Source: Faecalibacterium prausnitzii (lineage in GTDB: Bacteria; Bacillota; Clostridia; Oscillospirales; Ruminococcaceae). Taken from it: a DNA stretch of 64,000 nucleotides. A model generated the notes under the pieces. The model had not been told where the DNA came from. It did no database searches and was given only the letters and a program-made list of their open reading frames with translations. Shown piece after piece: positions 33,767-43,221 of the stretch. Location: the NCBI RefSeq assembly GCF_003287405.1, contig NZ_PRLD01000001.1, positions 1 to 64,000 on the forward strand. Reading direction: 5' to 3'. How positions within the stretch are numbered: the stretch's first letter is position 1; the number at the start of each line of letters is the position of its first letter. The translations under genes and the position numbers were made by a program.

Positions 33767-35083
33767 ATGAATCTCATCAAGTGTGAAAAGCTCGAGAAGA
33801 GCATGGCAGAACTGCAGTTCTCCATCGACGCAGAAGCTTTCAAAAAGGCTGTTGCCGATGTTTTCAAAAAAGAGGGCAAGAAGTACCCTGTGCAGGGCTT
33901 CCGCAAGGGCAAGGCTCCCAAGGCTCTGATCGAGAAGATGTACGGCGCAGACGTCTTTACCTATGACGCCATCAACGAGCTGTTCCCGGAGGCTTTCGAG
34001 GCTGCCGCTAAGGAAGCTGGCGTGGAGCCCGTGGGCCGTCCCGAGGTCACCGTGGATTCTGCCAGCGAGGCAGAGGGCGCTACCCTGACCGTGAAGGTCG
34101 CCGTGAAGCCCGAGGTCAAGGTTGGCAGCTACAACGGTCTGACCGTGGAAAAGACTGTCCATACTGTTACCGACGAGGCTGTGGACGCTGAGCTGAAGCG
34201 TGTGCAGGAGCGCAACGCCCGTGAGCTGACCCGTGAGGGCGCTGCTCAGAATGGCGATATCGCTGATATCGACTTCGAGGGCTTTGTGGACGGTGTCGCA
34301 TTCGAGGGCGGCAAGGCTGAGCACTACAACCTGACTCTGGGCAGCGGCAGCTTCATCCCCGGCTTTGAGGAGCAGGTCGTTGGCCACTCCGCCGGCGAGG
34401 AGTTCGATGTGAACGTCACCTTCCCCACCGAGTATCAGGCTGCTGAGCTGGCTGGCAAGGCAGCTGTCTTTAAGATCAAGCTGCACGAGGTCAAGTACAA
34501 GGAGCTGCCCGCTCTGGATGATGAGCTGGCAAAGGACTGCTCTGAGTACGACACTCTGGACGAGTTCAAGGCTTCCATCCGCAAGAACAACCAGGAGCAG
34601 CTGGACAAGCAGGACGATCTGGCTGTCGAGAATGCTCTGGTCGATCAGGTCATCGAGAGCATGGAGGGCGAGATCCCTCAGGCTATGTACGATGTCCGCA
34701 TGGACGAGATGGTCAACGACTTTGCTTTCCGTGTGGAGCAGCAGGGTCTGCGTCTGGAGGACTACCTGAAGTATATGGGTCAGTCCATGGAGCAGTTCCG
34801 CGCCGCTTTCATGCCGCAGGCTGAGAAGCAGGTCAAGATCGGTCTGGCTCTGGAGGCTGTTGCTGCTGCTGAGCACATCGAGGCTTCCGAGGACGAGATC
34901 AATGCCGAGATCAAGCGCATTGCTGACCAGTACAAGATGGAAGAGGACAAGGTGCGTGAGCTGATCAACGTTGAGGATCTGAAGCAGGATCTGGCTCGCA
35001 CCAAGGCCATCGACTTCATCAAGAGCCACGCTAACATCGTGGAGAAGCCCGCAGAGGCTGAGAAGGCTGCTGACGCTGAGTAA
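33767..35083 (+). CDS. tig: Trigger factor
   Basis: Ribosome-associated chaperone and prolyl isomerase, 438 aa. The start ATG 33767 is preferred to GTG 33752 because GTGGAGGAT is the ribosome-binding site. N-terminal ribosome-binding domain with the family signature FRKGKAPKALIEKMYG (normally GFRxGKxP), a FKBP-type PPIase domain about 150-245 (GDIADIDFEGF, GSGSFIPGFEE), and the C-terminal chaperone arms. First gene of the tig-clpP-clpX cluster. T-ending alanine and glycine codons are commoner than in the genes upstream, in line with high expression. Confidence 0.96.
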   Translation: MNLIKCEKLEKSMAELQFSIDAEAFKKAVADVFKKEGKKYPVQGFRKGKAPKALIEKMYGADVFTYDAINELFPEAFEAAAKEAGVEPVGRPEVTVDSASEAEGATLTVKVAVKPEVKVGSYNGLTVEKTVHTVTDEAVDAELKRVQERNARELTREGAAQNGDIADIDFEGFVDGVAFEGGKAEHYNLTLGSGSFIPGFEEQVVGHSAGEEFDVNVTFPTEYQAAELAGKAAVFKIKLHEVKYKELPALDDELAKDCSEYDTLDEFKASIRKNNQEQLDKQDDLAVENALVDQVIESMEGEIPQAMYDVRMDEMVNDFAFRVEQQGLRLEDYLKYMGQSMEQFRAAFMPQAEKQVKIGLALEAVAAAEHIEASEDEINAEIKRIADQYKMEEDKVRELINVEDLKQDLARTKAIDFIKSHANIVEKPAEAEKAADAE

Positions 35084-35132
35084 TCAGTGCCGGGCTCTGT
35101 AAAGCGCCGCAGGCGTTTTATCAAAGGTTGTT

Positions 35133-35187
35133 AAAATTGACCGGTACGGCTGAACTTTACAAGGGGACCCGTATCGGTCAATTTTGC
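35133..35187 (+). terminator. Long inverted repeat between tig and clpP (terminator or attenuator)
   Basis: AAAATTGACCGGTACGG (35133-35149) and CCGTATCGGTCAATTTT (35169-35185) pair at 16 of 17 positions and end in TTTT. The loop is 19 bases. It probably stops part of the transcription out of tig before clpP, or protects a processed end. Confidence 0.6.
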
Positions 35188-35221
35188 CAATAAACTTAAA
35201 CCATTTCAGGAGGCGAACTTT

Positions 35222-35818
35222 ATGAGTTTTGTTCCTTACGTTGTCGAGCAGTCGGCGCACGGAGAGCGTTCCTACGATATTTTCTCTCGTCTGCTGAACG
35301 ATCGCATCATCGTGCTGAGCGAGGATGTCAACGATACCACCGCAAGCCTTGTGGTGGCGCAGCTGCTGTATCTGGAAGGGCAGGACCCGGATAAGGACAT
35401 CAGCCTGTATATCAACAGCCCCGGCGGTTCCATCAGTGCCGGTATGGCCATCCATGATACCATGCAGTATATCAAGTGCGATGTTTCCACCATCTGCATG
35501 GGCATGGCTGCCTCTATGGGCGCATTTCTGCTGGCAAGCGGCACCAAGGGCAAGCGCTTTGCGCTGCCCAACGCCGAGATCATGATCCACCAGCCGCTGA
35601 TCGGCGGTCAGGGCGGCGGCCTTTCCGGCCAGACTACGGATATCAAGATCCATGCCGAGCACATGGTCTATATCCGCGATAAGATGAACCGGATGCTCAG
35701 CGAGTACACCGGCCAGCCGCTGGAAAAGATCCAGCAGGACACCGAGCGCGACAACTACCTTACCGCGCAGCAGGCAAAGGAATACGGCCTGATCGATGAG
35801 GTCATTGCCCACCGGTAA
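35222..35818 (+). CDS. clpP: ATP-dependent Clp protease proteolytic subunit
   Basis: Serine protease that forms the 14-mer barrel for ClpX (and ClpC/ClpA). 198 aa. Catalytic triad Ser98 (AASMGA), His123 (MIHQP) and Asp177 (TERDN). The N-terminus FVPYVVEQ and the handle region [13 protein letters not shown] are typical. AGGAGG precedes the ATG. clpX follows 36 bases later. Confidence 0.97.
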   Translation: MSFVPYVVEQSAHGERSYDIFSRLLNDRIIVLSEDVNDTTASLVVAQLLYLEGQDPDKDISLYINSPGGSISAGMAIHDTMQYIKCDVSTICMGMAASMGAFLLASGTKGKRFALPNAEIMIHQPLIGGQGGGLSGQTTDIKIHAEHMVYIRDKMNRMLSEYTGQPLEKIQQDTERDNYLTAQQAKEYGLIDEVIAHR

Positions 35819-35854
35819 ACCGCTATAATCTATCCAGGATAAGGAAAAACAGCT

Positions 35855-37177
35855 ATGGCAAATAACAATTCCGGCAAAAACGAAAAAGATCTGGTTTGCA
35901 GCTTTTGCGGCAAGCATCAGGACGAAGTGGAGCGCATGATCATTGGCCCCGGGGTCAATATCTGCAGCGAGTGCATCGGCCTGTGCCACGATCTGCTCTC
36001 TGACAAGCCGGATCAGCCCAAAAGCGCCCGTCCGGCTCGCGGCAGCGCAAGCCGCGCCCATGTCCAGCCCGCTGCCGCAGATCTGGATATCAACATCATG
36101 ACCCCGGCTGAGATCAAGGAAGGTCTGGATCAGTATGTCATCGGTCAGGACGAGGCAAAGCGTGTGCTGTCCGTTTCAGTCTACAACCACTATAAGCGCA
36201 TCCTCAGCGGCAAGGGCGGCGACGTGGAGCTGCAAAAGTCCAACGTGCTGCTGCTGGGTCCCTCCGGCGTGGGCAAGACCCTGCTGGCCCAGACGCTGGC
36301 CAAGATGCTGGGCGTGCCCTTCGCCATTGCGGATGCCACCACCCTTACCGAGGCCGGTTATGTGGGCGAGGACGTGGAGAACATTCTGCTCAAACTGATC
36401 CAGGCGGCGGATTTTGACGTGCAGAAGGCACAGATCGGCATCATCTACATTGATGAGATCGACAAGATCACCCGCAAGAGCGAAAACCCCTCCATCACCC
36501 GCGATGTGGGCGGTGAGGGCGTACAGCAGGCACTGCTGAAGATCTTGGAGGGCACTGTCAGCAACGTGCCGCCGCAGGGCGGCCGCAAGCACCCGCAGCA
36601 GGAGTTCATCCAGATCGACACCACCAACATCCTGTTCATCTGCGGCGGTGCCTTTGATGGTCTGGACAAGTATATCCTGCGCCGCACCGATAAGTCCGCG
36701 CTGGGCTTCGGCAGCGCGCTGAAGGATAACTCCACCGAGGCTGAGCGTGCATTGTTGCGTAAGGTAGAGCCCCACGATCTGGTTAAGTTCGGCCTGATCC
36801 CGGAACTGATCGGCCGTCTGCCGGTCATCACCGTGCTGGATGATCTGGACGAGGATGCACTGGTGCGCGTGCTCAAGGAGCCCCGCAACAGTCTGGTCAA
36901 GCAGTATAAAGAGCTGCTGGGCATGGATAACGTGGAGCTTACCTTCACGGACGAAGCTCTGCACGCCATTGCCCGCAAGACCATCGAGCGCAAGACCGGT
37001 GCCCGCGGTCTGCGCAGCGTGATGGAAAGCATTCTGCTGCCCATCATGTACGAGGTGCCCAGCGATGCCACCATTATCCGCGTGACCGTGGACGAGGACA
37101 CTGTGGAGGGCGGCGAAGCACATCTGGAATACGGCGCTGTGCGCAAACGCTATAAAAATCAGGTCGCTCTCAGCTGA
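35855..37177 (+). CDS. clpX: ATP-dependent Clp protease ATP-binding subunit ClpX
   Basis: AAA+ unfoldase that feeds ClpP. 440 aa. N-terminal zinc domain with Cys15, Cys18, Cys37 and Cys40. Walker A GPSGVGKT at 135-142, the pore-1 loop GYVGED, Walker [10 protein letters not shown], and a C-terminal arginine-rich sensor-2 region ([12 protein letters not shown]). A usable ClpP-docking loop lies near LGFGSAL. A terminator follows. Confidence 0.97.
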   Translation: MANNNSGKNEKDLVCSFCGKHQDEVERMIIGPGVNICSECIGLCHDLLSDKPDQPKSARPARGSASRAHVQPAAADLDINIMTPAEIKEGLDQYVIGQDEAKRVLSVSVYNHYKRILSGKGGDVELQKSNVLLLGPSGVGKTLLAQTLAKMLGVPFAIADATTLTEAGYVGEDVENILLKLIQAADFDVQKAQIGIIYIDEIDKITRKSENPSITRDVGGEGVQQALLKILEGTVSNVPPQGGRKHPQQEFIQIDTTNILFICGGAFDGLDKYILRRTDKSALGFGSALKDNSTEAERALLRKVEPHDLVKFGLIPELIGRLPVITVLDDLDEDALVRVLKEPRNSLVKQYKELLGMDNVELTFTDEALHAIARKTIERKTGARGLRSVMESILLPIMYEVPSDATIIRVTVDEDTVEGGEAHLEYGAVRKRYKNQVALS

Positions 37178-37213
37178 CGGCATTGCCGCACAGCAGGGGA
37201 GCGCACCCGCCTG

Positions 37214-37259
37214 AAAGCCCTGTTTCGAAAGCTTTTTGCTTTTGGCAGGGCTTTTTGCT
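37214..37259 (+). terminator. Intrinsic terminator after clpX
   Basis: Outer stem AAAGCCCTG (37214-37222) / CAGGGCTTT (37246-37254), inner GAAAGC/GCTTTT, tail TTTGC. Confidence 0.8.
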
Positions 37260-37268
37260 TTCAAATTC

Positions 37269-37297
37269 TTGTTTCTGACAGGAAAATGTACTATAAT
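37269..37297 (+). promoter_or_regulatory. Promoter of the aminotransferase gene
   Basis: -35 TTGTTT (37269-37274), 17-bp spacer, consensus -10 TATAAT (37292-37297). Confidence 0.75.
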
Positions 37298-37402
37298 AAT
37301 AAAATGTGGAGCGTGCGGCATGTGCTCTCTGGCAGGGGCATACCGCAAAAGACGAGCCATATAACTGGGTAACAGGAAGTACTATAAAGGAGTGTGTTTT
37401 CA

Positions 37403-38683
37403 ATGGCAAATTATCACGAGATGGATCGCGCTGCGCTGACCGCTGAAAAGGCAGCGCTGGAAGAGGAATACAAGCAGTTTCAGGCAAAGGGTCTGAAGCT
37501 GAATATGGCACGCGGCAAGCCCGGCCCCCACCAGATGGATCTGGCAATGGACCTGCTGAAGATGACCGACTACACCACGGATGCAGGCACCGATGCCCGC
37601 AACTACGGCGAGCTGGAGGGTCTGAGCGAGGCCCGCGCCCTGTTTGCAGATGTGTTCGGCGTAAAGCCCAACGAGGTGTTCGTGGGCGGCAACTCCAGCC
37701 TGCAGCTGATGTATAACCTCATCAACATCGGTTATGTGTTTGGCTTCCCGGAGTCTCCCTGTCCGTGGTCTCAGGTGGAGAAGCGCAAGTTCCTCTGCCC
37801 GGTGCCCGGCTATGACCGTCACTTTGCCATCACCGAAGAGTTCGGCTTTGAGCTCATCAGTGTGCCCATGACCCCCAACGGCCCCGATATGGACGTTGTG
37901 GAAAAGCTGGTGGCAGAGGATGATACCATTAAGGGTATCTGGTGTGTGCCGCAGTACTCCAACCCCGATGGCTACACCTACAGCGATGAGACCATCGAGC
38001 GCTTTGCCAAGATGAAGACCGCAGCCCCGGATTTCAAGATCTTCTGGGACGAGGCTTACATCGTCCATCACCTGACCGAGGAGATCATCGAGACTCCTGT
38101 TCTGCTGAACGTGAGCAAGAAGTACGGCACGCAGGATCGCGTGTTCATGTTCACCTCCACCAGCAAGATCACCTTCCCGGGTGCCGGCGTTTCTGCCATT
38201 GCCTGCAGCGACAACAGCATGAAGTATATGTGCAAGCGCTTTGCAGTGATGATCATCAGCTACGATAAGATGAACCAGCTGCGCCATGTCCGCTTCCTGA
38301 AGAACAAGGAGGGCGTTCTGGCACACATGGCAAAGCACCGCCGCCGTCTGGTGCCCTGCTTTGATGCCGTCAAGACCGCCTTTGCCGCCAACCTCACCCC
38401 CTGCGGCGATATTGCCCACTGGACCAACCCCAAGGGCGGCTACTTCATCAGCCTGTATGTCATGCCCGGCTGCGCCAAGCGCGTGGCAGAACTGTGCAAG
38501 GATGCAGGTCTGGTGCTGACCGGCGCAGGCTCTGCTTATCCGTACCACAAGGACCCGCAGGATTCTCACCTGCGCATCGCACCCACTTATCCCAGTCTGG
38601 ACGAGGTGGAGACCGCTTCCGAGCTGCTGTGCGTCTGTGTGCGTCTGGCCGTTGTGGAAAAGCTGCTGGCTGATATGGCCTAA
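37403..38683 (+). CDS. Aspartate aminotransferase, type 1C (PF12897 family)
   Basis: PLP-dependent class I/II fold aminotransferase, 426 aa from ATG 37403 (AAGGAG ten bases upstream). The N-terminal LNMARGKPGPHQMDL signature marks the PF12897 group, whose studied member in Corynebacterium is an aspartate aminotransferase; the fold relates to MocR regulators but no DNA-binding domain is present. PLP lysine is Lys255 in TSTSKITFPGAG; Asp216/Tyr219 (FWDEAY) contact the cofactor. It is a single-gene unit between its own promoter and terminator. It likely supplies aspartate, or oxaloacetate and glutamate. Confidence 0.85.
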   Translation: MANYHEMDRAALTAEKAALEEEYKQFQAKGLKLNMARGKPGPHQMDLAMDLLKMTDYTTDAGTDARNYGELEGLSEARALFADVFGVKPNEVFVGGNSSLQLMYNLINIGYVFGFPESPCPWSQVEKRKFLCPVPGYDRHFAITEEFGFELISVPMTPNGPDMDVVEKLVAEDDTIKGIWCVPQYSNPDGYTYSDETIERFAKMKTAAPDFKIFWDEAYIVHHLTEEIIETPVLLNVSKKYGTQDRVFMFTSTSKITFPGAGVSAIACSDNSMKYMCKRFAVMIISYDKMNQLRHVRFLKNKEGVLAHMAKHRRRLVPCFDAVKTAFAANLTPCGDIAHWTNPKGGYFISLYVMPGCAKRVAELCKDAGLVLTGAGSAYPYHKDPQDSHLRIAPTYPSLDEVETASELLCVCVRLAVVEKLLADMA

Positions 38684-38705
38684 GGCTTGAAATAACTTGT
38701 ATATT

Positions 38706-38748
38706 CTCCTCTGCGGGGCTCTTTGCAGGGCCGGCAGGGGAGTTTTAT
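38706..38748 (+). terminator. Intrinsic terminator after the aminotransferase
   Basis: CTCCTCTGC (38706-38714) pairs with GCAGGGGAG (38734-38742, one G-U), tail TTTTAT. Confidence 0.8.
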
Positions 38749-38793
38749 CACAGAAAGGCCGGCACGACGGCTGCTCTGTGAGGAGAGGAGCCG

Positions 38794-38866
38794 TTGGCAA
38801 AACTTGCGGTTCACAACAAAAACGGCTGCGGCTGCACAGCCGCCGCTTTTGGAGGTTCCCTGATTT
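38794..38866 (+). promoter_or_regulatory. Leader of secDF with possible leader ORF and RBS-proximal hairpin
   Basis: GAGGAGAGGAG lies seven bases before TTG 38794, which opens a frame (LAKLAVHNKNGCGC...) that runs into secDF out of frame. Within it, GCGGCTG (38828-38834) pairs with CAGCCGC (38837-38843), with AAAA before and TTTT after, directly upstream of the secDF ribosome-binding site GGAGG (38851-38855). The hairpin can act as an attenuator or can restrict ribosome access. Confidence 0.4.
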
Positions 38867-41200
38867 ATGAAAACAAAAGGCAAAGCATGGCAGCTGGTCG
38901 TTACCGCGCTGCTGATCGTTGTATTTGTCTACACCGCCTTTTTTGGCGTGGCAGCAAAATACGGCGATGTGACCACCACCTATATCAAAGGTGCAAAGGA
39001 TATCCGCTTTGGTGTGGATATCAAAGGCGGCGTCAACGTCACCTTTGTGCCCTCGGATGGCTACGATGCCACAGACGAGCAGCTGGATGCCGCCCGTCTG
39101 GTTATCGAGAACCGTCTGGTCGCGCTGAACGTGACGGACTACGAGCTGTATGTGGACAACAATTCCGACAGCCTGATCCTGGAGTTCCCGTGGCAGTCCG
39201 GCGAGACGGACTTTGACCCCGAGTCCGCCATTCAGGAGATCGGCACCACCGCCTATCTGACCTTCCGCGAGGGAGCCAGCAAGGACGGTGAGCTGATCCT
39301 GGACGGCTCCATGGTCGAAAGCGCCTCGGCGCAGTACGGCGCTGTGAGCAACGGCGGCAGCTCAGAGTATTACGTCGCCCTCAAGTTTACCACCGAGGGT
39401 GCCAAGGCCTTTGGCGATGCCACCACCAAGCTGGCCGCCGATAAGGGCAGCATCAGCATCTGGCTGGACGACGAGAACGTGAGCACCGCCACCGTCAACA
39501 CCGCCATTACCGATGGACAGGCCATCATCACCAGTTCGGCTTCTAATCCCTTTACGCAGGACGCCGTGGTCAAGATGGCACGCCAGATCAACTCCGGTGC
39601 GCTGCCCTTTGCCCTGAGCGTGGACAGCTACTCTACCGTGAGCCCCAGTCTGGGCGAAAACAGCCTTGGTGCCATGGTGCTGGCAGGTCTGATCGCTTTT
39701 GCCCTCATCGTGGTGTTCATGACGGTGCTGTACCGTCTGCCGGGCTTTCTGGCCTGCATCGCGCTGGCCGGTCAGGTGGCGGCTACGCTGGCCTTTGTGT
39801 CCGGCTACTTCCCGGTATTTGAAAGCTTTACCCTGACCCTGCCCGGCATCGCAGGTATCATTCTGGCCATCGGCATGGGCGTGGATGCCAACGTCATCAC
39901 CGCCGAGCGCATCAAAGAGGAGCTGAAAAACGGCAAATCTCTGGACGGCGCCCTGAAGAGCGGCTTTGCCCGTGGCCTGACCCCTATCATTGACGGCAAC
40001 GTGACTATCGTCATCGTGGCTATCGTGCTCATGGGCGCCTTCGGCCCCTCGGATGGTCTGTTTGCCAAGGCACTGCACTTTGTGTTCTTTGCCTTCGGCC
40101 CCTCTACCGCAGGCACCATCTACGCCTTCGGCTATACGCTGCTTACCGGCGTGCTGCTGAACTTCGTGTTCGGTGTGTTCGCTACCCGTGTGATGATCCG
40201 CGGTGCAGCCGCCATCAAGGCACTGCGCAATCCGTGGCTGTACGGTGCTGCAAAGCCCGTGCAGGAAAAGGCCGAAAAGAAGCCGGTGGATTTCGTGTCC
40301 CTGCGCAAAAAGTTCCTGACCATCTCCGCCTGCCTGATGGTAGCCATTCTGCTGTGCGCCGTGGTGTTCGGTGTGCATCTGGATACCGAGTTCACCGGCG
40401 GTGCTATGATCACCCTGTCCTACGAGGGCAGCTTTGACCAAGCCACTGTACAAAAGACCGCTGCAGCGGCGCTGGAAAACACCGGTCTGACCCTGCAGAC
40501 CGGCGAGAACGTAGCCACCGGCGACCAGACCCTGAAGATCTCCATGCCCGGCACCGAGACTGTGACCACCGAGCAGGTGGAGAACCTGCTGGACTCCCTG
40601 AACGAAAACTACCCGGATAACCAGTTCACCCAGCTGTCCCTGAGCAACGTCAGCGCAGCCATGGGCACCAAGTTCCTGCAGAAGAGCTTGGTGGCTGTGC
40701 TGTTTGCACTGGTGCTCATTCTGCTGTATATCGCCCTGCGCTTCAAGAACATCGGCGGTCTGACCGGCGGCATGATGGCAGTGCTGGCGCTGGTCAACGA
40801 CCTGATGGTGGTGTTCGGCACCTTTGTGCTGCTGCGCACCGCACTGGACGGCAACTTTATCGCCGCTATGCTCACCATCCTCGGCTACTCCATCAACGAT
40901 ACCGTTGTGGTGTACGACCGTATCCGCGAGAACCGCGCCCTGATGGGTAAAAAGGCTGGCTTTGAAGAGCTGGTCAACCAGTCGGTCAACCAGTCTGCCC
41001 GCCGCACCCTGATCACCACCATCACCACCGTGATGGCACTGGGCGTCATGTGCATCGTGGCAAAGCTCTACGGTCTGGACAGCATCTTTACCTTTGCGTT
41101 CCCGCTGATGATGGGTATGATCAGCGGTGTGTACACCTCTCTGTGTGTTTCCACCTCGGCATGGGTGCTGTGGAGCGAGCGCAGGAAAAAGAAAGACTAA
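38867..41200 (+). CDS. secDF: Protein-export membrane protein SecDF (SecD-SecF fusion)
   Basis: Proton-driven RND-type subunit that helps pull proteins across the membrane after SecA. 777 aa, a natural fusion of SecD (about 1-460) and SecF (about 470-777). Each half begins with a membrane helix and has a conserved strand motif ([12 protein letters not shown] in Sec[14 protein letters not shown] in SecF) and a five-helix bundle. The SecD half lacks much of the large P1 head seen in Gram-negatives. The conserved GMGVDANVI and [16 protein letters not shown] segments, with the charged residues of the proton path, are intact. nrdR follows after 16 bases. Confidence 0.95.
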   Translation: MKTKGKAWQLVVTALLIVVFVYTAFFGVAAKYGDVTTTYIKGAKDIRFGVDIKGGVNVTFVPSDGYDATDEQLDAARLVIENRLVALNVTDYELYVDNNSDSLILEFPWQSGETDFDPESAIQEIGTTAYLTFREGASKDGELILDGSMVESASAQYGAVSNGGSSEYYVALKFTTEGAKAFGDATTKLAADKGSISIWLDDENVSTATVNTAITDGQAIITSSASNPFTQDAVVKMARQINSGALPFALSVDSYSTVSPSLGENSLGAMVLAGLIAFALIVVFMTVLYRLPGFLACIALAGQVAATLAFVSGYFPVFESFTLTLPGIAGIILAIGMGVDANVITAERIKEELKNGKSLDGALKSGFARGLTPIIDGNVTIVIVAIVLMGAFGPSDGLFAKALHFVFFAFGPSTAGTIYAFGYTLLTGVLLNFVFGVFATRVMIRGAAAIKALRNPWLYGAAKPVQEKAEKKPVDFVSLRKKFLTISACLMVAILLCAVVFGVHLDTEFTGGAMITLSYEGSFDQATVQKTAAAALENTGLTLQTGENVATGDQTLKISMPGTETVTTEQVENLLDSLNENYPDNQFTQLSLSNVSAAMGTKFLQKSLVAVLFALVLILLYIALRFKNIGGLTGGMMAVLALVNDLMVVFGTFVLLRTALDGNFIAAMLTILGYSINDTVVVYDRIRENRALMGKKAGFEELVNQSVNQSARRTLITTITTVMALGVMCIVAKLYGLDSIFTFAFPLMMGMISGVYTSLCVSTSAWVLWSERRKKKD

Positions 41201-41216
41201 GGCGGAGGAACAAACG

Positions 41217-41684
41217 ATGAAGTGCCCTTATTGCGGTGCGGAGGAATCCAAGGTGATCGACTCCCGCCCGACTGAAGACAACGAGCGCATCCGCCGCCGC
41301 CGCGAGTGCCTGAACTGCCATATGCGCTTTACCACCTATGAGGTGGTGGAAACGGTGCCGCTGGTGGTCATTAAAAAGGATAACTCCCGCGAGCCCTTTG
41401 ACCGGCAGAAGCTGCTCAATGCCATGCTGCGTGCCTGCGCCAAGCGTCCTGTCAGCTATGAAGCACTGGAGCACGCCGTCAGCAGCATCGAACAGTCTCT
41501 GTTCAGCTCCTACGACCGCGAGATCCCCAGTGTGCGCATCGGCGAGCTGACCATGCAGGAACTGAAAAAGATCGACGAGGTGGCCTATATCCGCTTTGCA
41601 TCGGTCTACCGCCAGTTTGCGGATGTGGAAAGCTTTCTTGATGAACTGAAAAAGCTTGTGGGAGATCGCAAGGAAAAACAGTAA
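41217..41684 (+). CDS. nrdR: Transcriptional repressor NrdR
   Basis: Nucleotide-sensing repressor of ribonucleotide reductase genes. 155 aa from ATG 41217 (GGCGGAGGAA upstream). Zinc ribbon Cys3/Cys6 and Cys31/Cys34 is followed by the ATP-cone domain ([18 protein letters not shown]...). No nrd gene is nearby. A strong terminator closes the secDF-nrdR unit. Confidence 0.97.
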   Translation: MKCPYCGAEESKVIDSRPTEDNERIRRRRECLNCHMRFTTYEVVETVPLVVIKKDNSREPFDRQKLLNAMLRACAKRPVSYEALEHAVSSIEQSLFSSYDREIPSVRIGELTMQELKKIDEVAYIRFASVYRQFADVESFLDELKKLVGDRKEKQ

Positions 41685-41697
41685 AATACAACCCGGA

Positions 41698-41737
41698 GGG
41701 GCTGTTGCACAAAGTGATGTGCAGTAGCCCCTTTTTT
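41698..41737 (+). terminator. Intrinsic terminator after nrdR
   Basis: GGGGCTGTTGCAC (41698-41710) pairs with GTGCAGTAGCCCC (41719-41731, one mismatch), tail TTTTTT. Confidence 0.9.
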
Positions 41738-42044
41738 GTGTGCTTATTTGAAACGAAATCTCCTTATAAGAAGAGAATGCAGACAGGAACGCAACAAAGC
41801 GCCACAAAAGCGTACACAAAGCATTGATATGCAAAATGATGTATAAAAATCCGATAATATACACTCCGGTAGGCATCGGAACAGCCCGGAAAGTGTGCGG
41901 AAGCTGTTGCACTTGGCTGATTTTGAAGAGAAGCGCAACACAACTGTAACGTTTTCGGAGCTTTTGTTACGCTTGAGTTGCGGTAAAAGAGCGGGGAAAT
42001 TTTAAAAAATCTGTATTTTTTCTGCAAATTAGCCTTTGAACCTC
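41738..42044. other. AT-rich noncoding stretch upstream of the CAP gene
   Basis: About 300 bases with no convincing gene on either strand. It is AT-richer than its surroundings and holds short repeats (CAACAAAGCGC/CACAAAAGCG; GTAAC...GTTAC at about 41946-41970). A 37-codon frame from 41839 has no ribosome-binding site. It probably is upstream regulatory DNA for the CAP-protein gene. Confidence 0.5.
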
Positions 42045-42073
42045 TTGACGTCTGTATGGTTTTGTGATACTCT
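42045..42073 (+). promoter_or_regulatory. Promoter of the double-CAP gene
   Basis: -35 TTGACG (42045-42050), 17-bp spacer, -10 TACTCT (42068-42073). Confidence 0.65.
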
Positions 42074-42087
42074 TGTGACACAAGAGT
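42069..42087. promoter_or_regulatory. 19-bp perfect palindromic operator over the -10 box
   Basis: ACTCTTGTG-A-CACAAGAGT. It covers the -10 hexamer and the likely transcription start, the usual place for a repressor site. It is followed by AGTTGCA at 42085, 42110 and 42119, three direct copies, and GTGATAC occurs on both sides of the palindrome. Confidence 0.65.
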
Positions 42088-42170
42088 TGCAGATGTGATA
42101 CGACAGAGTTGCAAACAAGTTGCAGCATACAACATCACACTGTATAAGGCAGCAGACCGGAGGCAATCTT

Positions 42171-43109
42171 ATGAAGCGTGCAATGAGTACCATGAAGAAT
42201 ATCGCAGCAGCTGCTATGACGCTGGCTGTGGTTTTTGGCTTTGCAGGCTTCAAGCCCGTCACCGCAAACGCAGCACAGGCTGCCGTGCCTGCTGCCGCTT
42301 CCGTGGAGGAAGAGAACTCCTACTTTGAGGAAGACGCTTACCAGCGCAGCTTCCTGACCCTGATCAATAACGAGCGCGCACAGGCTGGTCTGGCTCCCGT
42401 TGCTCTGGGTGACAGCAGCCACAATGCCGCTGCAATGAAGCGTGCCGAGGAGCTGGCAGTTTCTTACTCCTACGTTCGTCCCAACGGTCAGCGCGATTTC
42501 ACCGTTCTGGCAGAGAACGGCATCAGCGATGTTTCTATCGGCGAGAACTACATGGCCGGTTGCTCCACCCCCGATTCCGCAATGGATCAGTGGATGGCTA
42601 CCGATTTTACCCGCGAGCGCATCCTGAACGCTGATGCCACCACCGTGAGCGTTGGTCACTACGAGGGCGGCGTCTACAACAATTACTGGGTGCTGATCTT
42701 CTCTTACCCTGAAAATTCTCACACCGAGGACTACCGTCAGGAAGTTCTGGATCTGGTCAATGCTCAGCGCGCAAAGTACGGTCTGACCGCTCTGGAAATG
42801 GGCGATGATAATCTGACCGCCGCTGCACAGACCCGCGCCGAGGAGATCGCCGTTGTAAACTCTCACGTCCGCCCCGATGGCTCCAAGTGCTTTACCGTCC
42901 TGAAGGACTACGGCGTTACCGATACCCCCACCGGCGAGAATGCCGCATGGGGCAGCGTCTCTCCTGAAGAGGTCGTCAACGCATGGATGAACTCCGAAGG
43001 CCATCGCGCCAATATCCTGAACCCTGAGGCTCGCAAGATGAGTGTTGGCTACTACTACAATAGCAACAGCACCTGGGGTCATCAGTGGATCCAGATCTTT
43101 ACCAAGTGA
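42171..43109 (+). CDS. Secreted protein with two CAP (SCP/PR1-like) domains
   Basis: 312 aa from ATG 42171 (CCGGAGG upstream). Signal peptide: basic start, hydrophobic core to about 27, cleavage near TANA-AQ at 34/35. Two tandem CAP-like repeats follow, about 57-175 and 190-312. Both have the motif LxxxNxxRAxxGL and SxxRPxG.xxFTVL; the second retains GENAAWG and GHRANILNP as in YkwD-type proteins, while in the first HRxxI is replaced by REXIL and the repeat looks degenerate. CAP proteins of this kind are extracellular with mostly unknown roles. An operator covers its promoter, so expression is under tight control. Confidence 0.85.
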   Translation: MKRAMSTMKNIAAAAMTLAVVFGFAGFKPVTANAAQAAVPAAASVEEENSYFEEDAYQRSFLTLINNERAQAGLAPVALGDSSHNAAAMKRAEELAVSYSYVRPNGQRDFTVLAENGISDVSIGENYMAGCSTPDSAMDQWMATDFTRERILNADATTVSVGHYEGGVYNNYWVLIFSYPENSHTEDYRQEVLDLVNAQRAKYGLTALEMGDDNLTAAAQTRAEEIAVVNSHVRPDGSKCFTVLKDYGVTDTPTGENAAWGSVSPEEVVNAWMNSEGHRANILNPEARKMSVGYYYNSNSTWGHQWIQIFTK

Positions 43110-43129
43110 TCAACTGCTTTCTTCTTATA

Positions 43130-43168
43130 AAAGACTGACGGGGCCGCAAGGCTTCGTCAGTCTTTTTA
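43130..43168 (+). terminator. Intrinsic terminator after the CAP gene
   Basis: AAAGACTGACG (43130-43140) / CGTCAGTCTTT (43154-43164), tail TTATTT. Confidence 0.9.
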
Positions 43169-43182
43169 TTTGCGCCCGTTTG

Positions 43183-43191
43183 TGTTATACT
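43183..43191 (+). promoter_or_regulatory. Extended -10 promoter of the YigZ gene
   Basis: TGT-TATACT (TATACT at 43186-43191). The -35 region overlaps the preceding terminator tail and is poor. Confidence 0.5.
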
Positions 43192-43221
43192 TATTCTGAG
43201 TTATTATCAGGAGGATCTAAC

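Noticed and set aside
38794-39216. SCIFF (six-cysteine) peptide gene before secDF, as found in many Clostridia
   Set aside because: The frame contains too few clustered cysteines and does not resemble the SCIFF pattern, and no radical-SAM maturase gene follows. Only a leader-ORF possibility is kept.
41836-41952. 37-codon frame with a CGSCC motif upstream of the CAP gene
   Set aside because: No ribosome-binding site before the ATG, AT-rich context, and it lies in what looks like regulatory DNA.
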